Assembly (NCBI GenBank): GCA_045649265.1
Contig: JAZRPO010000072.1
Location: 1-45,430 of the forward strand
Length of the DNA: 45,430 nt
Source: SIG480 sp045649265
GTDB taxonomy: Bacteria; Bacillota; Clostridia; Oscillospirales; JAAYXM01
Reading direction: 5' to 3'
Shown here: in pieces, positions 31,567 to 39,879 of the stretch
Numbering within the stretch: position 1 is the first letter of the stretch
Layout: every line of letters starts with the position of its first letter
The notes under the pieces: generated by a model
Seen by the model: only the letters and a program-made list of their open reading frames with translations
The model's database searches: none
What the model was told of the DNA's origin: nothing
Position numbers and translations under genes: made by a program

Positions 31567-32267
31567 TCTCGTCTTCTGCCTCCACCAAATAACAAAATGA
31601 GCCTTAAAAGCTGAACAAGCGAAACTGCAAGTGCTGCAACATATGTCATTGCCGCAGCAGAAAGAACTTTTCTCGCGGCAGGCATTTCGTCCATCATCAA
31701 CGTCCCTGATGATTCAAGTGAGTTAAGCGCACGTCGTGACGCATTAAACTCAACGGGCAAAGTGACAAGCTGGAAAAACGCTGCAAGTGCAAAAAAGAGG
31801 ATACCGAGATCAACAATCGGCTGCCATGAAAAAATAAACCCTGCAAGAATCAAAGGCATTGATAAGGAAGATCCTATACGGCAGACAGGAATAATTGCAT
31901 TGCGGAGCTTAATCGCTCCGTATCCCTCTGCATATTGCATCGCATGTCCGCATTCGTGAGCTGCAACTCCTGCCGCAGCAACGGAGGTTGAAGAATAAAC
32001 AGAGTCAGAAAGCCTTATCACCTTTTCTTTTGGATCAAAGTGGTCACTGAGGCTTCCGTTGACATGTTCAATTCTAACATCAGTAATTCCGAAATTTGAA
32101 AGTGTTCTTTCTGCAACCTGTGCCCCCGTCAAACCTCTCATAGACGGTGTTGCGGCATATTTATTGAACGTACTGTTAACGCGACTTTGTGCTATCAAAG
32201 CAAAGATGATTGCCGGCAAAACAAGAACCAGATAAGTAATATCAATGCCGTAAAAATAACCAAACAT
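31563..32267 (-). CDS. Membrane zinc metallopeptidase, YugP family
   Basis: This 234-residue protein belongs to the YugP-like zinc peptidase family (Pfam Zn_peptidase_2). A membrane helix at residues 11-28 is followed by the zinc-binding HECGH (H104, E105, H108), inside VAAHECGHAMQYAEGYG. Two or three further hydrophobic segments lie in the C-terminal half (about 130-175 and 203-225). The substrate is unknown. It lies 17 nt after fmt and overlaps rsmB by 4 nt. The same fmt-peptidase-rsmB arrangement occurs in other Clostridia, so this looks like an established operon member. Confidence 0.88.
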   Translation of the reverse strand: MFGYFYGIDITYLVLVLPAIIFALIAQSRVNSTFNKYAATPSMRGLTGAQVAERTLSNFGITDVRIEHVNGSLSDHFDPKEKVIRLSDSVYSSTSVAAAGVAAHECGHAMQYAEGYGAIKLRNAIIPVCRIGSSLSMPLILAGFIFSWQPIVDLGILFFALAAFFQLVTLPVEFNASRRALNSLESSGTLMMDEMPAARKVLSAAAMTYVAALAVSLVQLLRLILLFGGGRRRD

Positions 32268-32284
32268 TTAAAATAACACCTACT

Positions 32285-33208
32285 TTATTCAAAATAAGAG
32301 CCTACGATGCTGTCATGACCTCTGAAATAATCTACGGGGGACATCCGTTTTCCGCTTTCAACCTGAAAACCGGAGATTATAAGGCTGCCGTCTCCCGTTG
32401 CAACTTCAAGCCCGTTTTTATGCAAAGCGAGAACTTCGCCGGGGTGTCCGCTTGCAGATGAGCGCACAGCCGAAAAAACCTTTATTCTCCCGATAACACT
32501 CTGGGTAAATGCAATTGGCCACGAGAAGCTGCCGCGTATCAAGTTGAGAATTTCAGTTGTAGATTTTCCCCAATCAATTCTTGCATCTTCCTTTTTTATG
32601 GGCGGAGCATAGGTCGCAAGTGAGTCCTCCTGCGGCTTGGGAGAAATTTCGCCTTTTGAAACCTTGTTTACGGTTTCTAAAAGAAGATCGGCACCCAAAA
32701 AAGAAAGCTTATCAAACATACTTTCCGAAGTGTCCTCTTGCAGAATCGGAGCTTCTCGTGACAAGAGAATGGCTCCGGTATCAAGGCCTTCGTCCATAAG
32801 CATGGTAGTAACTCCCGAAACCTCATCACCGTTCAAGACCGCACGCTGTATTGGAGCGCTGCCTCTATATTTCGGCAAAAGAGAGCCATGGAGATTGATG
32901 CAACCGAATTTCGGAAAATCAAGCACATACTTCGGCAGAATCTTACCATATGCAACTACTACTATCAACTCCGGAGAAAGCTCCTTTAACAGCTCTTCAA
33001 GCTCACCGTTTTTAAGAGAAGTCGGCTGAAACACCGGAATGTTTTCTGTAATGGCGAATTCCTTTACAGGTGTCATGAGAACTTTCATTCCTCGCCCTTT
33101 CGGTTTGTCTTCTCTTGTTATGACTCCACAGATATTATGCCCACCGTTAATCAATTTTTGCAATGGCAAGACAGCAAAATCAGGAGTGCCCATATATAAT
33201 ATCTTCAT
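32285..33208 (-). CDS. fmt: Methionyl-tRNA formyltransferase
   Basis: This 307-residue enzyme formylates initiator Met-tRNA using 10-formyltetrahydrofolate. It shows the start MKILYMGTPDFAVLPL, the catalytic-site segment CINLHGSLLPKYRGSAPIQR near residue 107 (Asn and His), GVTTMLMDEGLDTGAIL near residue 132, and a C-terminal RNA-binding domain. Its ATG overlaps the def stop codon by 4 nt, a classical def-fmt pair encoding addition and removal of the formyl group. Confidence 0.97.
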   Translation of the reverse strand: MKILYMGTPDFAVLPLQKLINGGHNICGVITREDKPKGRGMKVLMTPVKEFAITENIPVFQPTSLKNGELEELLKELSPELIVVVAYGKILPKYVLDFPKFGCINLHGSLLPKYRGSAPIQRAVLNGDEVSGVTTMLMDEGLDTGAILLSREAPILQEDTSESMFDKLSFLGADLLLETVNKVSKGEISPKPQEDSLATYAPPIKKEDARIDWGKSTTEILNLIRGSFSWPIAFTQSVIGRIKVFSAVRSSASGHPGEVLALHKNGLEVATGDGSLIISGFQVESGKRMSPVDYFRGHDSIVGSYFE

Positions 33209-33666
33209 TCTTTTTCCTCTTCGTAGTATTCAATAACCTTATCTTTGAAAAGAATTCCGTCTAAATGGTCAATTTCATGGCATAGGGCCCGAGCCAAGAG
33301 CTCCTCACCATTAACAAAAAACTTCTTCCCGAACCTGTCATAAGCGCGAACCTTAACCTTCATCGGACGGCTGACACTGCCATAGATTCCCGGAACGCTA
33401 AGACAACCCTCCGGCCCGATTTGTTCACCTTTTACGGAAACGATTTCAGGGTTTATTAGCTCGTAATACTCATCATCAACGCAGACAACAGCAACACGCT
33501 TTAAAACTCCTACCTGCGGTGCCGCAAGCCCTGCTCCGTTTGCAAGAATCACGGTTTCCTTCATATCGTCAAGGAGGGTATGCAAACGTTCATTAAACTC
33601 TGTTACCTCTCTGCACTTTTTACGAAGGACCGAATCGCCCTCCTGAACAATGTTTCTTAAAGCCAT
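33205..33666 (-). CDS. def: Peptide deformylase
   Basis: This 153-residue metalloenzyme removes the formyl group from new proteins. All three signature motifs are present: GAGLAAPQVGV near residue 43, EGCLSVPG near residue 86 (metal Cys), and the zinc/iron-binding HEIDHLDG near residue 130. It lies 10 nt after priA and overlaps fmt. Length fits the type 1 family. Confidence 0.97.
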   Translation of the reverse strand: MALRNIVQEGDSVLRKKCREVTEFNERLHTLLDDMKETVILANGAGLAAPQVGVLKRVAVVCVDDEYYELINPEIVSVKGEQIGPEGCLSVPGIYGSVSRPMKVKVRAYDRFGKKFFVNGEELLARALCHEIDHLDGILFKDKVIEYYEEEKE

Positions 33667-33676
33667 TTTTATTCTC

Positions 33677-36151
33677 CTAAAAATCAGTTGTATTTATATC
33701 TGGAATTATGCTTATGTTCTTATATTTTTTATTGTTTAAAAAATCTCTCACAAGTCTTGAAACCAAATCTCTTGAGCGTTTATTGTTTTTCGTTGATATA
33801 ACAAGCTTATATCTGAATTTTCCATTCAATTTAACAATCGCAGCCGGTGTCGGCCCGAGTATTTTTGCCGATATATCAGCATATTCGTCAGAAAGCACTG
33901 TATGCGCCTTTCGTGAAACCTCCGCGCAAGCATTAAATGCGTCTATCTCTTTTTCTGCAAGAAATGCGAGCGAGAAAATATCGGAAAACGGCGGCAAATT
34001 CCGGATTTTTCTAAGCTCCGACTCATTTTCATAAAATTCGCCATAATCCTGTGCGGCTGATGTCCGAATGATAAAATTGCGAGGCGAATATGTCTGAATG
34101 ACAGCTCTTCCCTCTTTTTTTCCTCTGCCGGACCTGCCGATAACCTGCGTTATAAGTGAAAAAGCACTCTCGGAAGCTTTATAGCTTTCGCTAAAAATTG
34201 ATTGGTCTGCCGACAACACTCCGACAAGAGTTACATTCTCAAAATCGAGCCCCTTCGTTATCATCTGAGTTCCAAGCAGAATTGGGACCTTTTCATCACG
34301 GAACTTTCCAAGAAGAGTTTCGTGCGATGCTTTTGGGGATGTGGTGTCCATATCCATACGTATGACCTCAACACCCGGGAAAAGCTCAGCAAGCTCGGTT
34401 TCTACATGCTGTGTTCCGAAACCTACAAAACGGAGCATTCCGCCACAGTGCTTGCACGCATCTTCAAGCCGCTCGGAATAAGAACAATGATGACACATGA
34501 GCCGCGAGTTCTTCGAATGATAAACGAGAGGAACACTGCAATTTGGGCATCCGGGAACCTCGCCGCAATCGTCACAAACGACATATTTATTTGCTCCGCG
34601 CCGATTTAAAAACAAAATGCTTTGTTCGCCGTTTTCTATGTTCTTTTTAAGTTCCTCATACAGCTCTTTCCCGATGCATCTGTTACTTCCCGAGGTAAGC
34701 GATTTTTTCATGTCTGAAATTAAAACACGAGGGAGCGGTTTTTCATTAAACCTCTCAGAAAGCGTATATAAGTTATATTTTCCGCTTTTTGCATAATACA
34801 TACTTTCTATCGATGGGGTTGCCGAACCCAAAAGAAGCATTGCATTTTGCGATACGCACCTGAATTTAGCGGCATCTCTGGCATGATAATGCGGATTTTG
34901 CGAAGACTTGTATGTATCCTCCTGCTCTTCGTCAAGTATTATGATACCGATATTCGGAAGCGGAGAAAAAATAGCAGAGCGGGTACCTACAACAACATCA
35001 ACCTCGCCGTTCTTTATTCGTTTCCACTCGTCATAACGCTCGCCCTGTGAAAGTGCACTGTGCATAACGGCCGTTCTTTCACCGAAGCAGGCATACACCT
35101 TAGACAGAAGCTGCGGAGTGAGCGAAATTTCCGGAACGAGAAGAATAGCTGTTTTGCCTGCCGAAATAACCTCTTCAATGAGCTTAAAATATATAAGAGT
35201 TTTGCCACTTCCCGTTACGCCGTGCAACAACGAACAGCTTGCGCCTTTTTTCAACTCAGCGGAAAGCGACTTGAAAACCGCTTCCTGTTGCGTGTTCAGC
35301 TTAATGTTTTTATCAATACCTGCACTCAAAATCTTTGGGCGACGATAAACATCAACATTCTCAAAATGAACAATTCCGTTCTTTTTAAGTGTATTAAGCT
35401 GTGCCGGAGTAACTCCCGTAAAATACGACAGCTCGCGCACAGTTACCGCACCCATACCTTCAAGCATAGATATAGCTTCTACGCATACCGGTTTTGGTCT
35501 TTTTCGTTTTATATATTCGTCTATTTCTTCTTTTGATACATCAATTCGGACAAGCCTTTCGGTCTTGTCCGAGATGTTTCTGACTATGCGTTCTGCTTCT
35601 TTTATAAGCGATGCTTCCAAAAGTTTTGAAACAACCCTTCCCGTGGGCACCTTTCCAAAAAGCTTTTCAAGCTCGCTTTTTAAACTCGGATTTTTTGAAT
35701 TGAAGATATGGCTGCATATCTGATCGCCGGATTCGATATCAGCACAAAGCTTCAAAGCTGTGGGGAGACATTCTGAATCAACAGGGATATATTGCAGCTC
35801 CGCTTTATGCCAAACGCCTGACGGAAGCATAACGCGCACCACATCATAGAAGGTGCAAAAGCACTGTTCTCGAAGCCACAAAGCCAGCTTAATAAGCCCT
35901 GCATCGAGTATGGGTGTTTCGTCAATTATGTCGAGAATTGGCTTTAACTTAAAGTCAGCCACAGAAGGCGCCTTTCGACATTCAAGTATAATCCCCTCTG
36001 CTCTTCGCCTGCCTCTTCCAAATTGAACACGCACTCTGACGCCGGGGAGCACTTTTGATTCAAGCTCCTCGGGAATAAAATATTCATACGGCTTGTCAAT
36101 CGCATAAGTTGCGGCATCAACTGCAACGAGTGCTGATAGCTTTCTCTCCAA
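33677..36151 (-). CDS. priA: Primosomal replication-restart helicase PriA
   Basis: This 824-residue helicase reloads the replisome at stalled forks. A 3'-DNA-binding domain (about residues 1-110) and winged helix precede the helicase core, with Walker A LLHGVTGSGKTLIY near residue 303 and the DEEQ box IILDEEQEDTYK near residue 402. An inserted zinc region (about 525-575) has paired CxxC motifs: CDDC, CPNC, CHHC, CKHC. The start is TTG at 36151, with GGAGGG 7 nt upstream. It directly follows rpoZ; the coaBC gene that usually lies between them is absent. Confidence 0.95.
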   Translation of the reverse strand: MERKLSALVAVDAATYAIDKPYEYFIPEELESKVLPGVRVRVQFGRGRRRAEGIILECRKAPSVADFKLKPILDIIDETPILDAGLIKLALWLREQCFCTFYDVVRVMLPSGVWHKAELQYIPVDSECLPTALKLCADIESGDQICSHIFNSKNPSLKSELEKLFGKVPTGRVVSKLLEASLIKEAERIVRNISDKTERLVRIDVSKEEIDEYIKRKRPKPVCVEAISMLEGMGAVTVRELSYFTGVTPAQLNTLKKNGIVHFENVDVYRRPKILSAGIDKNIKLNTQQEAVFKSLSAELKKGASCSLLHGVTGSGKTLIYFKLIEEVISAGKTAILLVPEISLTPQLLSKVYACFGERTAVMHSALSQGERYDEWKRIKNGEVDVVVGTRSAIFSPLPNIGIIILDEEQEDTYKSSQNPHYHARDAAKFRCVSQNAMLLLGSATPSIESMYYAKSGKYNLYTLSERFNEKPLPRVLISDMKKSLTSGSNRCIGKELYEELKKNIENGEQSILFLNRRGANKYVVCDDCGEVPGCPNCSVPLVYHSKNSRLMCHHCSYSERLEDACKHCGGMLRFVGFGTQHVETELAELFPGVEVIRMDMDTTSPKASHETLLGKFRDEKVPILLGTQMITKGLDFENVTLVGVLSADQSIFSESYKASESAFSLITQVIGRSGRGKKEGRAVIQTYSPRNFIIRTSAAQDYGEFYENESELRKIRNLPPFSDIFSLAFLAEKEIDAFNACAEVSRKAHTVLSDEYADISAKILGPTPAAIVKLNGKFRYKLVISTKNNKRSRDLVSRLVRDFLNNKKYKNISIIPDINTTDF

Positions 36152-36169
36152 AAAAATCCCTCCGGAGAA

Positions 36170-36370
36170 CTATTCTGAAATCTGAATTGCAGAAAGCCTT
36201 CCCTCTGCAATCTCATCAGCTGCAAGGCTGACCGGCTTTTCTGAAAGCTCTATTCTTTCCTCATCAGCATACTCTGCAATTTCTCTCGCTCTTCGAGCTG
36301 TAAGATTAACGAGAAGATATCTTCCGTTTACCTCTTTTAAAAGTGTACTCATCGACGGGTATAGCATCAT
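36170..36370 (-). CDS. rpoZ: RNA polymerase omega subunit
   Basis: This 66-residue protein is the omega subunit, which stabilises the beta' subunit. MLYPSMSTLLKEVNGRYLLVNLTARRAREIAEYAD contains the family features: a helix with NLTARRAREI near residue 22, and the conserved KPVSLAADEIAEGRL near residue 45. AGGAGG lies 9 nt before the ATG. It is placed between remA and priA, as expected, but without the usual flanking gmk and coaBC. Confidence 0.92.
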   Translation of the reverse strand: MMLYPSMSTLLKEVNGRYLLVNLTARRAREIAEYADEERIELSEKPVSLAADEIAEGRLSAIQISE

Positions 36371-36388
36371 AATGTTTTTCCTCCTGGT

Positions 36389-36664
36389 TTATTTTTCTTC
36401 AGAACTTTCTTCTTGTAATTCTGCATTTTCTTTTCCGTTTACACGATTTGAAATGGAAACCGGCAAAATCGCAGAAAGAATAATATGGTCGCTGTCCATA
36501 ATGATTACAGCTCGTGTTCTTCTTCCATAAGAAGCATCAATGAGCATGCCTCTTTCCTTTGCCTCTTGTACCATTCTTTTTATCGGTGCAGATTCCGGGC
36601 TTACAACAGTGATAATTCTTTCTGCAGAAACAACGTTTCCAAAACCTATATTAACTAATTTCAA
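36389..36664 (-). CDS. remA: RemA/DUF370 extracellular matrix regulator
   Basis: RemA is a DNA-binding regulator of biofilm matrix and osmoprotection genes in Bacillus; in Clostridia its targets are not known. The core is well conserved: KLVNIGFGNVVSAERII, then SPESAPIKRMVQEAKERGM and DASYGRRTRAVIIMDSDHI. A longer reading begins at TTG 36673, but AAAGGAG (36680-36674) ends directly against that codon. The TTG at 36664, 9 nt from the RBS, is therefore the likelier start, giving 91 residues beginning MKLVNIGFGN. The tail (residues 75-91) is acidic and not conserved. It lies 14 nt after yicC and 18 nt before rpoZ. Confidence 0.93.
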   Translation of the reverse strand: MKLVNIGFGNVVSAERIITVVSPESAPIKRMVQEAKERGMLIDASYGRRTRAVIIMDSDHIILSAILPVSISNRVNGKENAELQEESSEEK

Positions 36665-36678
36665 CAGAAACAACTCCT

Positions 36679-37557
36679 TTATTCAATATTCTGAACCTGC
36701 TCACGGATTTTTTCAATCTCAGCTTTAATGTCAACGACGGTTGATGTTATTTCAAGGTCGTTAGCCTTTGAACCGATTGTATTAACTTCGCGATTTAGTT
36801 CCTGCACAAGAAAATCGAGCTTTCTTCCAATCGCTCCGCCATTCTTTAACATATCACGGAACTGAGAAATATGGCTGTGCAATCTTACAGTTTCTTCATC
36901 AATCGCAATTTTATCGGCAAAAATCGCCGCCTCAGTAAGAATTCTTTGCGGGTCAACCGTTACGGAATCCAGAACCTCCTGCATACGCGTGAGGAGTTTT
37001 TCCCGATACTCTTCAACACATTTGGGAGATCTCTCTTCAACGGTTTTTGCCAGCTTTTCAATAAGGTCAAGCCTTGAAAGAATGTCCTCCGAAAGACGAG
37101 CTCCCTCTCGAATTCGCATCTGCGTATGCTCTTCAAGCGCAATAGCTATAACTGAGCTTACATCGTTTAAAATCTCTTCCGAATCTCCTTCTTCCTTTTC
37201 GACGGTAAGAATATCCGGAATTCTCATAATCTCAGAAACAGAGCTTATCCCGCGCAAGGAGAAGTTCTTTTCAACAGCTTCAAAAGCGGAAAGGTATCCC
37301 TTCAAAAGCGGTTCATTAATTTTTACGATAGCATTTTTAGCCTCAGAATCGTCAATAGTTATAAAAACATCAACTTTCCCTCGCGACACCTTAGAAGAAA
37401 CTGCAGTTTTAACTGAATCTTCAAGAAAGAGATATGCCCGTGGCGACTTAACCGTGCAGTCAAGATATCTGTGATTAACACTCTTTACCTCAACCGTTAT
37501 CCCTCTCATATGTAAAATGTCGGACGCCCGCCCGTATCCTGTCATACTTTTTACCAT
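36679..37557 (-). CDS. yicC: YicC/YloC family endoribonuclease
   Basis: This 292-residue protein of the YicC family, shown to be endoribonucleases in Escherichia coli and Bacillus, has the N-terminal MVKSMTGYGRAS and SVNHRYLDCTVKSPR near residue 26. Its C-terminal block is GRKLDFLVQELNREVNTIGSKA near residue 247, given here as family hallmark. It is the first gene of the large yicC-remA-rpoZ-priA operon, downstream of a consensus promoter. Length is normal. Confidence 0.95.
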   Translation of the reverse strand: MVKSMTGYGRASDILHMRGITVEVKSVNHRYLDCTVKSPRAYLFLEDSVKTAVSSKVSRGKVDVFITIDDSEAKNAIVKINEPLLKGYLSAFEAVEKNFSLRGISSVSEIMRIPDILTVEKEEGDSEEILNDVSSVIAIALEEHTQMRIREGARLSEDILSRLDLIEKLAKTVEERSPKCVEEYREKLLTRMQEVLDSVTVDPQRILTEAAIFADKIAIDEETVRLHSHISQFRDMLKNGGAIGRKLDFLVQELNREVNTIGSKANDLEITSTVVDIKAEIEKIREQVQNIE

Positions 37558-37594
37558 AGCATATCCCTCAAAAACAAAAAATAATTCAACTGAT

Positions 37595-37624
37595 ATTATA
37601 TCAATTGGGGCAAGTGTTTGTCAA
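37595..37624 (-). promoter_or_regulatory. Strong sigma-A promoter of the yicC operon
   Basis: On the minus strand a perfect TTGACA (37624-37619), an 18-nt spacer and a perfect TATAAT (37600-37595), 37 nt before the yicC start codon. It probably drives the run from yicC to radA, 14.7 kb without a recognisable terminator. Confidence 0.88.
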
Positions 37625-37663
37625 CGGATCTGTACGCTCCGCCAGCTCTTGAATTCCAATCGT

Positions 37664-38893
37664 CTAGCTGACCTCTACATATATAACATACTGATCCGTA
37701 CCTGCAACAGCAGTTTCAGAAACACCATCAACATAAATCGAAACATTTACAGGATGTGTTCCTCGGCTCAAAACGGTTGATTGAAGGTCAGCAACAGCAC
37801 GAACATTTGAACTGTTTACATCTTTGAGAACATCTTCTGTCCCAAGAATCGAAACATCAAGACTTGTTGTAACCGGTCTGATTTTATATCCTGACGGAAG
37901 CGTATATGTGTTAATAAGCTCAATCAAAGTTGTTTTCACAATTTTCTTACTCAATCCGTCAAACTCAATTTTGGCATTGGCTTCCATCACGCCGCTAAGA
38001 TTAAGTATTCCGTCCGGCATCGTTAATGCATACTTTTTGTTCATCCCTGATGTGATATCGGAAATTTTAACACTGCCTGCCGGAATGCTTGACATCTGAC
38101 TGATTACACCTTCTTCTCCGGCAACGAGAATCTCCTTAGGCTCAAAGGTATAGTAAACATATTTTTTAAACGAATCGCTCCCCTGAACATCAAGAGATAG
38201 CGGCAGTGTTTTCGCCATAAGCACAGGAACCGTTACATCTATACTTGCATAATCAGAAGTAACGGATGTTCTCTTTATGATTTTACCCTCTATGTCATAA
38301 AAATTGTATTCTACTTTTCCGGAAATAGATGTCTTTACATCTTTTTGCGGTAAGTCGACCTGAGCATATGCGATTTTTTCAATCTCCTCCTGAAGCCCTG
38401 AAAGTTTGAGTTCCTTCGGCACAAACGTTACGTTTGTTTTATCGACCACATATCCTTCCGCCGCGATGCTGTCAGTATTGAGTTTTACAGGAACAATGTT
38501 AACGTCTTCTTCGTCAAATTTCACAGTCAACTTCTGAGGAGTTTTGCTGCGAAGAGTGTATGCATTTGACGGGAGAGAAACAGTATATGGAAGCTCATAG
38601 GTGCCGGCACTTGTAATTTTTGACACATCAACCTCAACTTTAACATCAGTTTTGTTCAATGCTAAAATATCCTGACGGCTTCCTGCAACCTCAATATCGA
38701 CAGAGTATTTACCGACAACCATAAGGTTTTTTGAAGTCATAATTTCTTCCATTCCGCTAAATGTTGGCGAAATGTCACGAATTTTGAAGCTTTTCGAGAG
38801 GTCCGTAAGGTTTACAACATATAACCAAAGAACCACGGCAATTAAAAGCGACAGTGCTTTGGTAATAACGTCGTGTTTTTTAAGCCATGCCAT
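37664..38893 (-). CDS. cdaR: YbbR-domain protein CdaR, regulator of CdaA
   Basis: This 409-residue protein has an N-terminal membrane helix (residues 12-30, ALSLLIAVVLWLYVVNLTD) followed by four extracytoplasmic YbbR-like repeats, each a beta-rich unit of about 80-90 residues (for example NLMVVGKYSVDIEVAGSRQD and VDKTNVTFVPKELKLSG). CdaR binds and modulates the diadenylate cyclase CdaA. It starts 5 nt after cdaA. The glmM gene that completes the cluster in Bacillus is not next to it. Confidence 0.92.
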   Translation of the reverse strand: MAWLKKHDVITKALSLLIAVVLWLYVVNLTDLSKSFKIRDISPTFSGMEEIMTSKNLMVVGKYSVDIEVAGSRQDILALNKTDVKVEVDVSKITSAGTYELPYTVSLPSNAYTLRSKTPQKLTVKFDEEDVNIVPVKLNTDSIAAEGYVVDKTNVTFVPKELKLSGLQEEIEKIAYAQVDLPQKDVKTSISGKVEYNFYDIEGKIIKRTSVTSDYASIDVTVPVLMAKTLPLSLDVQGSDSFKKYVYYTFEPKEILVAGEEGVISQMSSIPAGSVKISDITSGMNKKYALTMPDGILNLSGVMEANAKIEFDGLSKKIVKTTLIELINTYTLPSGYKIRPVTTSLDVSILGTEDVLKDVNSSNVRAVADLQSTVLSRGTHPVNVSIYVDGVSETAVAGTDQYVIYVEVS

Positions 38894-38898
38894 ATTCC

Positions 38899-39768
38899 TT
38901 AACCCTCCTTTTCACTTTGAACATCGGCTTCTTGCTTTTTATGTGTGAAAATGCTGAGAAGCGAAATCTGTTTTTCTTCTTGCTTCTGCGGCATGAGTTC
39001 ATTCCTGAGAAGTTTTTCAAGCGTTTCAGGAGACAGATGCCTTTTAAGCATTCCGCCTATTGCAACGGAAATCGCACCGGTTTCCTCAGAAACCACAACT
39101 ACAACGGCATCTGAATTTTCACTCATTCCGACGCCGGCTCTGTGGCGCATTCCCAACTGCTTGCTGAGATTTGTATTTGACGAAAGAGGAAGCATACATC
39201 CTGCTGCCGTAACTCTGCCATGTTGTACTATAAGCGCACCGTCATGGAGCGGTGCATTCGGGAAGAATATGTTTTTGAGAAGTTCCGCACTTACCTTTGA
39301 ATCAATTACTGTGCCTGTCTTTATGACACTCGAAAGGAGGATTTCTCTTTCAAAAACAATCAGAGCTCCCGTACGCGACCAAGAAAGGCTTTTACATGCC
39401 TCAACAGTCTGGATTATTGCACTCTCAACTTCAGAGGGTGCAGACTCCTTATCGGTGTTGAACTGAAACCACTTACTGCCCACACGTTCAAAAGCCTTTC
39501 GAAGCTCAGGCTGAAAAAGAACAACCAAAGCAAGAAAACCAAGCTGCAAGGTGTTTACAAGAAGGAAGTTTAACAGGTTAAGCCCCAGAAGCCCCGAAAC
39601 CTGCGCAACAAGCAAAAGGAGAATAACCCCTTTAAAAACCTGCCCGGCGTTTGTTCTTCTGGAAAAAACTATAACCTTGTAGACTATGTATGCGACTATC
39701 AGAATGTCCACGACATCCCAAAATCCAAACATAGTCAGGTATCTTATTATTTGGTTTAGAACTTCCAT
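38899..39768 (-). CDS. cdaA: Diadenylate cyclase CdaA
   Basis: This membrane enzyme makes cyclic di-AMP from two ATP; the messenger controls potassium and osmolyte balance and cell-wall homeostasis. Three N-terminal membrane helices (about residues 15-35, 45-62 and 68-86) precede the DisA_N domain, with the catalytic DGA at 176-178 (PLHDGALIV) and RHR at 208-210 (LGMRHRAGVG). ATG at 39768 is preferred over GTG at 39777, because GGGGTG, which contains that GTG, sits 6 nt upstream as RBS. The protein is then 289 residues. It is co-transcribed with cdaR. Confidence 0.96.
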   Translation of the reverse strand: MEVLNQIIRYLTMFGFWDVVDILIVAYIVYKVIVFSRRTNAGQVFKGVILLLLVAQVSGLLGLNLLNFLLVNTLQLGFLALVVLFQPELRKAFERVGSKWFQFNTDKESAPSEVESAIIQTVEACKSLSWSRTGALIVFEREILLSSVIKTGTVIDSKVSAELLKNIFFPNAPLHDGALIVQHGRVTAAGCMLPLSSNTNLSKQLGMRHRAGVGMSENSDAVVVVVSEETGAISVAIGGMLKRHLSPETLEKLLRNELMPQKQEEKQISLLSIFTHKKQEADVQSEKEG

Positions 39769-39806
39769 ATCTTGCACCCCTGTATCACAAATTCCTATAC
39801 AATATT

Positions 39807-39835
39807 ATGATACCACAAACTTGCTCTTTTGGGAA
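39807..39835 (-). promoter_or_regulatory. Possible extended -10 promoter of cdaA-cdaR
   Basis: On the minus strand TATCAT (39812-39807) is preceded by TGG, an extended -10. Seventeen nt further upstream lies a weak -35 (TTCCCA, 39835-39830). The start codon is 38 nt downstream. Confidence 0.4.
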
Positions 39836-39879
39836 TCATTTTTTTAGATTTTACAGAAAATTTTTATTTTTTAAGAATA

